DNA from: Prostheceraeus crozeri
Taxonomy: Eukaryota > Platyhelminthes > Polycladida > Euryleptidae
Assembly: GCA_907163375.1 (NCBI GenBank)
Contig: CAJQUW010008610.1
Span: 62,001 to 126,000, forward strand
Length of the DNA stretch: 64,000 nucleotides
Reading direction: 5' to 3'
Below, piece after piece: positions 31,471-41,371 of this stretch. Numbering within the stretch: the stretch's first letter is position 1; every line of letters begins with the position of its first letter. A program made the position numbers and the translations under genes. Below the pieces are notes generated by a model. The model worked only from the letters and a program-made list of their open reading frames with translations. It was not told the DNA's origin and searched no databases.

Positions 31471-32170
31471 AAGATGGCCCCATCGCTGGTCCCCCCCCCT
31501 GGCACGGCAGAGTGTCGTGGTCGGCCGCCGTGGTGCTTCGTGTCTGAGTCCCCCCCCCTCTGGAACGACAGAGGTTGTGGTCTGTCGTGGGTGCGCCAGG
31601 TGGGTTACGTTCACAACATGTTCGCTGACTCCCCCCCCTCTGCACGACAGAGTGTGAGACTCGAGTTGGTCCGACGCTGGGTTGACGTGGGCGACCGCCA
31701 GGATTAGTCTTGAGGCTATAGTGTGTGATGTTTTTGGTGCAATCTGCTGAATGTTGGGTTGTAAAATGGGTTGTTTCGAGTGGAAGGAGTGGTCGGATGA
31801 GAAAACGGAGGTCGGATTCGTGTTCAGCGTGAAATTCTGCATCGGTAGGGTGAGTTTCAAGGCAATCGGTGAGAAAAAATTTTCAACATTTTTCGAAAAA
31901 CGACAGAGTTAGAATTTGGGACGTTTTGGTGTGTAGCGTCCAAACGAAGCATCGGATGAGAAAACGGAGGCCAGATTCGGAATCTACGTGAAATTTTGGG
32001 TTAGGAAGGATGTTTCCAGCGAAATCGGAGAGAAAAAATTTTCGGCTGACGTCCCCCCCCCTGGACAGCTTGCTTCCAGTGGACGGATTTTGTCGTGCGA
32101 TAGCTCGTTTGAAAGCTAAGAGTGAGACAAATTCAGTGAAAGAATCGGCTTGTTCCTATCTGCCTTCGTT
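31471..32170. repeat. Second left terminal repeat, missing outer 33 bp
   Basis: Matches 15251-15880 but retains the ~80-bp C-tract subrepeat (with TTCACAACATGTTCGCTGAC) that the first left TIR lacks and the right TIR has. The outermost 33 bases lie in or beyond the gap. This retention shows the two left ends are distinct sequences, not a simple copy of one read set. Confidence 0.9.
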
Positions 32171-32462
32171 TAGATGTGAGACGCCATTTAAGATTTTGGG
32201 ACATTGGCGAAAAACGACAGAGTTAGAATTTGGGACGTTTTGGGCTGTAGCTTCAAAACGAAGCATCGGATTGGTAAACGGAGGCCAGATTTGGAATCAG
32301 CTTGATGTTATTGTCCAATGAGGATCATCATCCAATGAGAATCAAGCATTTCTTTATAAATAGCGAGCCTTCCACAGTGAGAATCATTCCATCGTTGAAT
32401 CACACGAGTGACGGACGCACATTTTCTCTCTCTCTAGTTCCCTGTTCTATTATCCAACTAAA

Positions 32463-33238
32463 ATGGTAAGTCGCTACTTCCCTCCCTCTCCTCCCTTGAA
32501 CGTAAACTTAATACAATCTTTTTTCATTTTCAGGCATCTACTCCATCTGCTGCACTAGTAGGACAAAATGGCGGTCAAACGTTACAAGGTTCGCTACGGT
32601 CAGATCATCTACAACTGAGGCCAGTGGAAGAAACATCCAAGGTACATAATCCTACACCGCTACAGCGTAAATTTAAACAAGCCTTGCGTTATGATGATCA
32701 TAGCGTAGTACTCCAAACGGGAATGCTCCCTTCCACGGATGTCAAGATAATGCACAATCAGTATGGGGACTACATACTGATCCCCGTGAGTCCGTACATT
32801 CGCCACCAACTTGATATTATTGAGGAGTACGTGACATTAAATATGGACATTCCTACTCCTCTTGCTCAAGAGTGGAAGGCGAGAGATGACAAGGATACTC
32901 CCTATAGAAAGATTTGGGATGGTAATCACATTTGCCTACCGGTATCACATTGGTGTACTTACTATAAGAAGGAGGGAGATCATTCAATACCCATCAGATG
33001 TGATGAGCTCGGAGAAGGTACTTGGGATATCCTTTTCAAAGTGAATGGGCTATATTATGGTCGACACAAGGATAATAAAATAGCCTCTCTCTCCATGCAT
33101 ATGGAATCCATCCTATATATTCCGAAACCACCCAACGTGGACGACATAATTGATCAAATCCTTAACAGCAGTGGTACGAAGCGCAAGTCGGAGAAGAATG
33201 CTACATCAAAACGCAAATCAAAGAAGGAGAATTGCTAG
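32463..33238 (+). CDS. Polinton gene 1, copy 2
   Basis: Same ATG-only exon (32463-32465), 68-bp intron and 234-codon second exon (32534-33238) as copy 1. A few substitutions (for example KDIKI to KDNKI near 33075). Preceded by the same CCAAT/TATA promoter (TATA ~32353). Ends with the Lys-rich tail ...KKENC. Confidence 0.75.
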
Positions 33239-33272
33239 TCCTTTCCTAACTCTACCCTATGACAATTCGCTT

Positions 33273-33398
33273 ATGTGCTTTGAGTGTCGTAGACGTGGTC
33301 TTATTAGATACATTTTACTTCTTCGTTGCCATCATATCATTTGTGTATTTTGTCGTGAAAAGCATCGATGTAATTCTTCATTTTGTAATATGTTATAG
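33273..33398 (+). CDS. Small RING-like Cys/His protein, copy 2
   Basis: Identical cysteine layout to the copy at 16983, with CHHIICVFC in place of CHQIICVFC. Intact; the sequence quality collapses shortly after it. Confidence 0.4.
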   Translation: MCFECRRRGLIRYILLLRCHHIICVFCREKHRCNSSFCNML

Positions 33399-33450
33399 AA
33401 CGTTTCCTTAGATGTGTAAATTTCCGTTTTAGGCTTCTATCATCATTTTT

Positions 33451-34720
33451 ATGGATTGTGAGGTTGAACTGTATTGTACAGGAGCTCAGTGTATTGTATG
33501 ACCAATTGGATATCAGATTGTTAGTGTCTATCATCACATGCCAAACTGCGGATCCATGTTGACCAATGGGGCGAGAAAACACATTTCATGGACTAATCTG
33601 AAATATTTGCAAGGCCTATGGCTATTCTTGTGAAAGTGCTCTTATTTATTGACTTTATTTTAAACGATGGTTAGCTGCTTTCTATGTTCTAGATCTTTTG
33701 TTTTATAATAATTGGTAAGGAGAGGAAAGTATTTCCCAATTAATCATTGATGATATTTTGCGTCGCCTTGGGATTAGTAGGTGAATCCAACATTCTCATG
33801 AAGTCAGAAACGTTTAAGGATTTGTGGTTCCTATTATGTCTGTTCGATTTAGTGAGCTAGATTCATAACAATGCTTCTTTCTCCTTACTAAACACGGCCA
33901 AAAGTCCTGGTATGGTTATCCATTGCTCGCTATATGATAGTACAGCTGGTATTATTTTTCTGTTTCAAACCATGATTTCTACTGCATGCATTGTTACAGT
34001 TATTCCATACATGTTACTATGAGAAAGAGTTGTGTTTTTCATGCAATGGATGGTTAGCTAAAGGGCGATCATTGTCTTTCTCAACGATGCGGACATTACG
34101 TTTTCTTAGGCAAAGGTTTTAAAAGGAGTGTTCAAGATTATGTGATAAAATTTCATAAAGATGAGCCGACATGAAGCAGTGGTGCGATGATGCTCGCACT
34201 CTTTTCTAGAATTAATGAATTTCATTCTCTTGATAGCTTATATGGCGCGAATAGTTGCGAAAAATTCAGTTTTAGTCATTTTGGAAAGCAAGAGGAGGAA
34301 AGTCGATCTTTCCATTTTGTTCTTACTCATGGAAGAGGTTGATCACCCAAGAATTTTTACAAGGCCTATGATAATAATTGGCTGGAACTTATTAAGCATT
34401 TAACCATCCTGGTCGCGTCTAGTGATTGAAGCGATTTCAGATATTACATTCAACTTTCCATAAAGAAAAATTGAAAATGCAGTGGTACTTGATTGTAGCA
34501 CAACTGGTTTTCGAGCTATGTCTGCTCACTCTCGAAGTATATTCCTTCTGTACATGCGTCTATTATTTAGAAAAGGCTAGCAAATTCATATCTTCAAAAA
34601 GACTTGCTATAGACATCAGTAACGGTGAAACTATATGTTGCGATGTATGTAAGCGAAAGGATGGAAATGAAAAGCGCATCTTCAAGAGATGTCTAGGCAT
34701 GGCCTTTTTGTCAACGCTGT
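33451..34720 (+). other. Dense-indel patch over exonuclease-like and 136-aa genes
   Basis: This stretch corresponds to 17155-18405 but carries an insertion or deletion about every 10-20 bases, while flanking sequence on both sides is ~99% identical between copies. The DxE exonuclease-like and 136-aa genes are unreadable here. Abrupt edges and an indel-dominated spectrum point to uncorrected long-read sequence, not decay. I make no gene call inside except the partial one at 34477. Confidence 0.8.
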
Positions 34721-34731
34721 TTCATACGTAA
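34477..34731 (+). pseudogene. Membrane-anchored RING-like protein, copy 2
   Basis: ATG 34477; hydrophobic anchor as in copy 1 (WYLIVAQLVFELCLLTL) and CCDVCKRK. The C-x-H-x2-C part is altered by indels (KRCLGMAF), placing it in the tail of the low-quality patch. Confidence 0.45.
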
Positions 34732-34855
34732 TTGCATTCAACTTTGCAAATGTAACCACTGTGATATTGCTCATTTCGAGTGTCACTTATGTCGCAATAG
34801 TTAGTACCTATGCAAATGTGGTAAAGATAGGTTTTAGCAAAGACTAACACGGAAA

Positions 34856-35212
34856 ATGGCGAAACGTAAAATGGCGAAACGTAAAAGTCAAAAGTTTTCT
34901 TCAGCCATTCAAGCTCTCCGACGAATGAAAGCAAATCAGCGATACAATGCTATACGACATGCCAACGATAAATTCATTTGTGAAATTATTTCTCATGTGA
35001 GGAAGTTGAGGACGAAGAAATTAGCGCCAAAACAACGAAAGTTACTTAAGCGATATGCTACGAAATTGCGTTTCATCTCCAATCCTAAAGTCACCCTTCA
35101 AAGAAAGAGGAAAACTCTAACACAAAAGGGCGGTTTCCTTTCAGCAATACTTCCAATGATAGCTCCTGCCGTGGGCAACCTATTGGGTAATATCTTTGGC
35201 TCTAAGCGTTAA
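34856..35212 (+). CDS. Basic/lytic-like core protein, copy 2
   Basis: 118 aa. It differs from copy 1 by a 15-bp tandem duplication at the start (MAKRKMAKRK), which supplies two possible ATGs. Downstream it is identical, including the hydrophobic FLSAILPMIAPAVGNLLG tail. Confidence 0.7.
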   Translation: MAKRKMAKRKSQKFSSAIQALRRMKANQRYNAIRHANDKFICEIISHVRKLRTKKLAPKQRKLLKRYATKLRFISNPKVTLQRKRKTLTQKGGFLSAILPMIAPAVGNLLGNIFGSKR

Positions 35213-35243
35213 TTATGCAAATGTTGAATCTCAAAGTAATAAA

Positions 35244-35861
35244 ATGGATTTCAGACTTCAATGTGATAAAGTTCTGACTGTATCAGGTCCATCTCATGCA
35301 GGTAAAACTGTTTTCACGCTGAATTTATTGGATAAAAGAAGGGAGTTGTTTAAGGAACCTATCAATCGAGTGATTTGGTGTTATGGTATTTATCAACCGT
35401 CGCTGTTTCAGGAATTGCAAAGTCGCAACTTTATTCGACATGAAGGAATTATTCCAGTGGATAAACTTCAGTCTAATGATGTTGTTGTATTGGATGATTT
35501 ATTAAAAGAAAGTAAGAATTCAAAAGATGTTACAGATATGTTCACTCGCGCAGCACACCATAAAAGGTGCTTTATCATCTATATTACACAAAATTTGTTT
35601 CCTGATGGAAAAGAAGCTCGTACACGAAACCTGAATACACACTATTATGCTATTTTCAAGAATCCGCGAGATAAAAGTCAATTTGAAATTTTAGCGCGAC
35701 AAGTTGCACCCAGAGGATCAAAAGCCTTAATTGAAATTTTTCAAGCAGCTACTGAAAAACCATACGGTTACTTATTCATTGACTTTACGCAAGAGTGTCC
35801 GGAAGAATTTAGATTTCGAAGTGATATTTTGAAAACTCCCATGATTATCTACAAACTATGA
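35244..35861 (+). CDS. Genome-packaging ATPase, copy 2
   Basis: 205 aa from ATG 35244. Walker A GPSHAGKT and Walker B VVVLDDLL intact; one substitution (GIIPVDK for GIIAVDK). Its stop overlaps the next start by 4 nt. Confidence 0.9.
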   Translation: MDFRLQCDKVLTVSGPSHAGKTVFTLNLLDKRRELFKEPINRVIWCYGIYQPSLFQELQSRNFIRHEGIIPVDKLQSNDVVVLDDLLKESKNSKDVTDMFTRAAHHKRCFIIYITQNLFPDGKEARTRNLNTHYYAIFKNPRDKSQFEILARQVAPRGSKALIEIFQAATEKPYGYLFIDFTQECPEEFRFRSDILKTPMIIYKL

Positions 35862-36550
35862 GTTCTTATTCTCGCATGATTGTTATTCCTCAGGATGAAT
35901 ATGTACAATTGACTGCCATGCAGCAAGTAAAGCAACCTCTTGCAAATCAAATGTATAGGAAAGAAATAGATTATCAGCAAAATGTTCACATCAAAGATCC
36001 ACATCGTGCTGTATTATTACAATCGGAAACTGTTGAGCAATTGAAAAACTTGAAGAATAAGATGCGTGACTCTGTATCGACTGCTACACCTTTAGCATCT
36101 CGCGCACATGCCATATCTCTTTTCAACAGTATTGAACCCCATCTCAATGTAAATGATAGAGGAGAAATCATTACAGATGAAAATAAAGTGATTGATGCTT
36201 CACGTTATGAAGACTTGATTCAGTATGCGACACGTAGAAAGCGCCGTCAGGGCTATGTTCCACCTGGTTGGTCATACTTTCTTAAACTATTGAAAAAGCA
36301 TAATGTGCCAAAATTTGCTTTAAATAATGAGACATTGAAAGAACTTGATTCAACAGTGGCTACTACTCCAATGCTTCAGGCGATGAAAATGCCAACAAAT
36401 TGGTTTAAGACGTCACCTGCTACATCCCCTCCCACACTCACTAAGCAAACAAGAGGAAGAACTCGACGTAGATCTACATCGCCACTAAAACTGGTAAAAG
36501 GAAAACGTAAAACAGCTCCTCCTAGGAAATACATGTTCTCAGACTATTAA
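35858..36550 (+). CDS. Conserved Polinton protein, 230 aa, copy 2
   Basis: Full length, overlapping the ATPase stop. Differs from copy 1 at a handful of residues (KHNVPKF, TTPMLQAMK). Confidence 0.7.
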   Translation: MSSYSRMIVIPQDEYVQLTAMQQVKQPLANQMYRKEIDYQQNVHIKDPHRAVLLQSETVEQLKNLKNKMRDSVSTATPLASRAHAISLFNSIEPHLNVNDRGEIITDENKVIDASRYEDLIQYATRRKRRQGYVPPGWSYFLKLLKKHNVPKFALNNETLKELDSTVATTPMLQAMKMPTNWFKTSPATSPPTLTKQTRGRTRRRSTSPLKLVKGKRKTAPPRKYMFSDY

Positions 36551-36551
36551 T

Positions 36552-36767
36552 ATGAAGCAGATGTGTTGCTTGCCATGTAATGAGCCGCCAGAGGTGAATG
36601 TCGTTGTCACTTGCACTTGCTGCGCCAGCTCTCATAATGAAACCCCTAAGCAATGTGAACACGATCGCAAAACCGCTAAAGCTAAATGCTGCAGTTGTTG
36701 TAAATGTAGAAAGGCAAGAAAACAAAAAGATGAGAAGGAGGAAAAAGAGTCAGCCGTCATCGACTGA
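36552..36767 (+). CDS. Cysteine-rich small protein, copy 2
   Basis: Identical 71-codon ORF, again 1 nt after the preceding stop and overlapping the integrase leader. Confidence 0.4.
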   Translation: MKQMCCLPCNEPPEVNVVVTCTCCASSHNETPKQCEHDRKTAKAKCCSCCKCRKARKQKDEKEEKESAVID

Positions 36768-37818
36768 ACGTTTGAAGTCAATCTATTATGATGTAAAACA
36801 TCCGGCAGGATTTGCATCTATCAAGAAATTATCAAAAGCGAGTGGTCTTCCACAATCACAAGTGAAACGATGGTTAAAGGGTCAGGCTACCTATACACTC
36901 CACAAACAAGCGAAAAAGAAGTACCGCACCCGCCATTATATTGTTCATGACATCGATGAACAGTGGCAAGCAGATTTGTGCGATGTTGCCTCCATTTCAA
37001 AACATAACTCGGGCAATAATTTTATTTTAACCGTCATTGATATTTTCTCGCGTTATGCGTGGGCTCAACCTTTAAAAACTAAAGAAGGGAAAGGAGTAGC
37101 AAAAGCATTCCAAACAATTTTTCGAGAAGGTCGCATTCCAAAAAGAATTCAGAGTGATCAAGGAAAAGAGTTTGAAAATCAGCATGTGACAAGATTATTT
37201 GAGAGGCATGACATTGAGTTGTTTAGTGTAAAGAGCGCTTATAAAGCTGCACTCGTTGAACGTTTTAATCGCACATTAAAAAATCGCTTGTGGCGACATT
37301 TTACTGCCAACTTGACACAAAATTGGACAAAGGTTCTACAAGATACACTCCATGCCTACAATCACTCTATCCATCGTTCTATTGGACTCAGACCAGTAGA
37401 TGTAAATGCTGACAATGTAGATAAAGTGCGCGAATCATTCCAACGTAAACGCACTCATGTGAAAAGTGATGTGAAAATTGGCGATAAAGTTCGTATCTCA
37501 AAAGTGAAAAGTGTTTTTGCTAAAGGGTACCTCCCGAATTGGACAGAGGAGGTATTTACAGTATCAAGGATTAATCAAAAAGACTCTCCGACCACCTACA
37601 AGTTGAAAGATTACGATAATGAAGAAATTGAGGGTAGCTTTTACCGCGATGAGATTGAGGTAGTCACTGAAAGTGAAACATATTTGGTAGAGAAAATCAT
37701 TCGATGTAAAAAACGGCAAGGTGAAGAATGGTGTCTTGTTAAATGGACTGGTTATCCTTCAAGTATGAACTCTTGGATGCGTCGTGCCGACATCTTTCAT
37801 CTAAGTGATCGACAGTGA
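36730..37818 (+). CDS. INT: Polinton integrase, copy 2
   Basis: Same protein as copy 1, with DDE residues and chromodomain intact. One silent change near 36981 (TGCGAT for TGTGAT) shows the copies are separately derived sequences. Alternative upstream ATG at 36598. Confidence 0.95.
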   Translation: MRRRKKSQPSSTERLKSIYYDVKHPAGFASIKKLSKASGLPQSQVKRWLKGQATYTLHKQAKKKYRTRHYIVHDIDEQWQADLCDVASISKHNSGNNFILTVIDIFSRYAWAQPLKTKEGKGVAKAFQTIFREGRIPKRIQSDQGKEFENQHVTRLFERHDIELFSVKSAYKAALVERFNRTLKNRLWRHFTANLTQNWTKVLQDTLHAYNHSIHRSIGLRPVDVNADNVDKVRESFQRKRTHVKSDVKIGDKVRISKVKSVFAKGYLPNWTEEVFTVSRINQKDSPTTYKLKDYDNEEIEGSFYRDEIEVVTESETYLVEKIIRCKKRQGEEWCLVKWTGYPSSMNSWMRRADIFHLSDRQ

Positions 37819-37859
37819 TTCATGCAAAGTTGTAACTAACAATGTTTAGGGTTTGAGCT

Positions 37860-38315
37860 ATGAATCCAACTGCCTCATTTTATTCACGACCCTCCTATGT
37901 AAGTGGTGGAGGACAAATTTACATCGGTGCTCGCCGCCAACGTGGAGGTAGCATACTTGGTGCACTGAAATCTGTTGTAGCACCTCTCATATCCAATGTC
38001 GGTAGATCTTTAAAACGAAATGTTTTAAGTAATGCCGTTGGCTTTGCTGGTGATGTTGCTAGTGATCTTTCCAGAGGTAGAAGTTTTAAGAGCAGTTTGT
38101 TGAATCGTGGGAAGGAACGCGGTTTAAAAACATTGAAGCAGACCATTGCTGGTGTTACTCAAGGAAAGAAATCACCTAAACGAATGAATAAAGGAAGGAG
38201 GAAACATCGCGGAGCTGGTAAGGTGCGATCTTCAGTCAAAAGGCATTCACGCAAACGTCGCAGAGGCTCTAATCATTCATCAGGCGCTAAACGACGACGC
38301 TGCTATAACTTCTAA
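37860..38315 (+). CDS. pVI/core-like basic protein, copy 2, intact
   Basis: 151 aa. Contains the base missing from copy 1, so the reading frame continues into the Arg/Lys-rich C-terminus (RRKHRGAGKVRSS, SRKRRRGSNHSSGAKRRR). This shows the full architecture: Gly-rich N-terminus, amphipathic helix with GGSILGALKSVVAPL, then a DNA-binding tail. Two bases separate its stop from the capsid ATG. Confidence 0.75.
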   Translation: MNPTASFYSRPSYVSGGGQIYIGARRQRGGSILGALKSVVAPLISNVGRSLKRNVLSNAVGFAGDVASDLSRGRSFKSSLLNRGKERGLKTLKQTIAGVTQGKKSPKRMNKGRRKHRGAGKVRSSVKRHSRKRRRGSNHSSGAKRRRCYNF

Positions 38316-38317
38316 TC

Positions 38318-39595
38318 ATGGAGTGTAAAACTTCCGGTTTTTGTTTGTTCGATCAACAAGCCATACAGACAGATATTCTTAGTTCAAGTATTGTAGATTA
38401 TCATCCTCGAACAGCTGAGAATGCTGGCCCCATTGAATTTGTTATTCCTGGTGGTAGTGATGACTACATAGATTTGAGTTATGCGATGCTTGATTTGAGG
38501 TTTAGAATTCAGCAAGCAGATGGAACTGCTATTGACGATGCACATAAAGTTGGACTGAACAATTTACCATTGACTACATTACTTCGCGATGTTTCTCTAA
38601 CGATTGGAGAGCAGCAGGTGGAAGGTGGTCAAAGCGATTATCCCTATAAATCATATTTCAATCATGTATCACAGTTTCATCCAGCAGCACAAAAAAGTCA
38701 TATGGAAGCCATGGGATGGTACAGAGATGAAGCAGGAAAATTTGATGTTGAAACAAACAGTGGCTTTGTAAAGCGATCTGCTATGATTAAAGATAGTAGA
38801 GTATGTCAGCTATATGGTCCGCTGAATTTAGACTTCTTTAGACAGTCAAAGTTTTTACTCTGTAATACCAGCATGCGACTCAAGCTGACATTGAATAAGC
38901 CTGAATTTGCGCTGAATGCATTTGCTAAAGTTGACAATTTTAGAATTCATGTGGAAGATATTGCACTTTACATTCGTCGAGTAGTACCGAATCCAAGTGT
39001 CATTAGAGGGCATGCTGAAGGCCTTAACCGCCAAAATGCCATTTACCCCGTTCAGCATACAAAGCTTCTCACCTTTACAATTCCGAAAGATCAAAAGAGT
39101 TTCATGAAAGATGGCCTCTTTCCATCGGAAGCACCGAAGCTCCTCATGGTGGCAATGGTTGAAAATGATGCATTTAATGGTAATATAAAGAAGAATCCTT
39201 TCAATTTTAAACACAATCAGTTAAGTGAAATTGCTTTACGTGTAAATGGTGTGAGTCATCCTGGTCCACCCTACAAACCAGATTTTGCTTCGGATCAATT
39301 TATGCGCAGTTATGTTGATTTTATGGATGTCTTTGGCTTTTACAATACGGATGACACCAACGGACTGACTATGAAAGAGTTTAAGAGTGGATATACTATT
39401 TATGCATTTGATTTGACTGCTGACAGCGATATTAGTGCACCCTATCGTCAAGCGAACGTGCCTCATAATATTCGTTTGGATTTGACGTTCAAAAGAACAC
39501 TACCTGAGACGATCAATGTATTAATTTATGCAGTCTTCGATTCAAATATTGAAATTACAAAGTATCGTGACGTGATTCTTCAGTATAATCGTTAA
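38318..39595 (+). CDS. Probable major capsid protein, copy 2, intact
   Basis: 425 aa from ATG 38318 (MECKTSGFCLFDQQ). Codon 2 is GAG, so the premature stop of copy 1 is absent. Otherwise nearly identical (RFRIQQ for RFGIQQ). Length is compatible with a compact double jelly-roll protein. The stop TAA shares its last base with the protease ATG. Confidence 0.7.
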   Translation: MECKTSGFCLFDQQAIQTDILSSSIVDYHPRTAENAGPIEFVIPGGSDDYIDLSYAMLDLRFRIQQADGTAIDDAHKVGLNNLPLTTLLRDVSLTIGEQQVEGGQSDYPYKSYFNHVSQFHPAAQKSHMEAMGWYRDEAGKFDVETNSGFVKRSAMIKDSRVCQLYGPLNLDFFRQSKFLLCNTSMRLKLTLNKPEFALNAFAKVDNFRIHVEDIALYIRRVVPNPSVIRGHAEGLNRQNAIYPVQHTKLLTFTIPKDQKSFMKDGLFPSEAPKLLMVAMVENDAFNGNIKKNPFNFKHNQLSEIALRVNGVSHPGPPYKPDFASDQFMRSYVDFMDVFGFYNTDDTNGLTMKEFKSGYTIYAFDLTADSDISAPYRQANVPHNIRLDLTFKRTLPETINVLIYAVFDSNIEITKYRDVILQYNR

Positions 39596-40056
39596 TGAGT
39601 TGGTTGACTGCTGACGATATTAAGACTAAAGTGCAGCGTAATGCAGACGAAGCGACGTTGAAAGCTTTCGATAATGTCTATTCACTCGATACCTTACCAC
39701 CTGCAGTAAATCACTATCCCATCTTTATTGTGCTAAACACTCATTCACAGAATTTAGGCGGTGAGCATTGGAAAGCGATCTTTATTGGAGAAGACCGACG
39801 TGGTGAACTATTTGACTCTCTTGCTCAACCTCCAAATATACCAACACAGCAGTGGTTGAGAAAACATACGCGTCAATATCAGCGAAATGAACGCATACTA
39901 CAACATCCACTTTCATCAACGTGTGGTGCTTTTGTACTGTACTTCATCTTAAAACGTTTACATGTATCTCGATTTGCATCTGTTATTCAAAACTTTTCAT
40001 GTAATCCATCCTCTAATGAAAAAATGATTTGTAAGTTCTATCATGATTTGAAATAA
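39595..40056 (+). CDS. PRO: Adenain-like cysteine protease, copy 2
   Basis: 153 aa with the H/D/C triad (GEHWKA, LFDSLA, STCGAF) and a C-terminus CKFYHDLK that probably represents the true end. AATAAA lies directly after the stop. Confidence 0.9.
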   Translation: MSWLTADDIKTKVQRNADEATLKAFDNVYSLDTLPPAVNHYPIFIVLNTHSQNLGGEHWKAIFIGEDRRGELFDSLAQPPNIPTQQWLRKHTRQYQRNERILQHPLSSTCGAFVLYFILKRLHVSRFASVIQNFSCNPSSNEKMICKFYHDLK

Positions 40057-40083
40057 AAACATCATGTTGGAAAAAATTGTTTT

Positions 40084-40631
40084 TTATTTTACAATCCGCT
40101 GGGTACGTACATACTCAATGAGATAGTCTAGGATCATATTTGCTTGTACATGAGATTTTAGTCCAGTAATGATCACTTTACTATTATGAAAGATTGCCAC
40201 ATGCACAGGTAAACCAACAACTAATGAGAGCTGCAGGAAAAAGTTCGGGTTCATAAACACAAACTGTAACTGCTGGTACGAATCTTCAAAAATGATAGAC
40301 TGTCACTCAATTGAGTAGAGATCACCATATTGTCCACAGTCAGATTCGACATCACACACCTCTCCCTCTTCCATATCCGACGTAGTAGTCTTTGTAGCTC
40401 TAAGCGCATTGACTGCGCCGATGAATGAGAAAGGGCGCCGAGAATCTGTACAGTCCCATTTGGGAAGAGTTGAAGATTCCGTGAATTGTTCATCTTCACC
40501 ACTAACATTTGAGGACGGCCCGGGTAATACTTGCTGTTTGGAAGCTGTTGGTGTAATGTTGTGAGATCGATTTTGGTGTAGAGTCTGAAGCGACGGAGAA
40601 TGTTGACGATGGTGTAGCGATGGCGCTTCAT
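40084..40631 (-). pseudogene. TBP-like protein, copy 2, frame-broken in repeat 2
   Basis: From ATG 40631 the frame runs uninterrupted through repeat 1 (HRYTIVNILRRF, IDLTTLHQQLPNSKYYPG, LFPNGTVQILGA) and into repeat 2 (NLTVDNMVISTQL). Repeat 1 is therefore a proper in-frame TBP half here. An extra A near 40257 (CATAAACACAA versus CATAACACAA) ends it before YEPELFP, and a second extra A lies near 40212. Copy 1 has the complementary state. Confidence 0.8.
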
Positions 40632-40953
40632 GATGAAAGAATGAGTAAATTGAGCGATGTACCTTCCTTTTATACTTTTCCCAACTACCTTGATGAAATG
40701 TGAAGTTAGTATGAAGTTGGGAATGATAGAGTTGAATTCGCCGATTGTTGACGCGCAGCCAGATGCGATTTCCAATACGTGAATGTCTTTTCATATAGAA
40801 GTATTTCAAGTCCTTCATGATATGATGTAGAGATTGAAAATGACGATAAGATAAAGCAAACTCTCTTCTCACATTTCCAGTTGAATCTTTGAAATAGACG
40901 TTTCGATCATGATCCGTTTCAATACGTTGTAGGGAATCTAATTTCCAACTCAT
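40303..40953 (-). CDS. PC4-like protein 1, copy 2, with overprinted acidic tail
   Basis: 216 aa. The PC4-like unit is as in copy 1. The frame then stays open for ~110 codons over the TBP-like gene in the other frame, giving a Ser/Thr/Gln-rich linker and a strongly acidic end (TTSDMEEGEVCDVESD). A structured protein in one frame and a disordered acidic tail in the other is typical of viral overprinting; acidic tails are also typical of activation domains. Both readings are inference. Confidence 0.5.
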   Translation of the reverse strand: MSWKLDSLQRIETDHDRNVYFKDSTGNVRREFALSYRHFQSLHHIMKDLKYFYMKRHSRIGNRIWLRVNNRRIQLYHSQLHTNFTFHQGSWEKYKRKVHRSIYSFFHHEAPSLHHRQHSPSLQTLHQNRSHNITPTASKQQVLPGPSSNVSGEDEQFTESSTLPKWDCTDSRRPFSFIGAVNALRATKTTTSDMEEGEVCDVESDCGQYGDLYSIE

Positions 40954-40975
40954 GATGTGTGGTAGTCATGTCTGA

Positions 40976-41336
40976 TTAAGATTTGCATAGTAGGGCGATG
41001 AACTCACGACGAATAAATGTCATGATGGAGCGATGTATGTATCTTCTATACTTCTCCCAATTGTATTTGCGAAATGAGAAACAGTTTGCGGAATGAGAAT
41101 GGTAGATTTGAATTTCATTTCTGTAATGTTGAAGCCAAACTTGATCACCCAAGGAGATGAATCTTAATGTTTCAAAATATTCCAAATCCCTCATGATATC
41201 ATTGAGGTTGACAAATTGTCGCCATGTTAATGTAATTAATTCCTCTTGATGTATGACCATGAGAATTTTTGAAATGTACGTTTCCATCACGATCAACTCT
41301 GATATATTGTAGAGAGTCCAAAATCCAAGTCTTCAT
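40976..41336 (-). pseudogene. PC4-like protein 2, copy 2, 4-bp insertion
   Basis: ATG 41336 as in copy 1, but an extra AATT (GTAATTAATTCC versus GTAATTCC, near 41234) shifts the frame in the PC4-like core. The remaining 3' part (LTWRQFVNLNDIMRDL onward) is intact. Confidence 0.6.
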
Positions 41337-41371
41337 GATGTTATGCAAAGTTGCAGATTAGCAATATAAAA

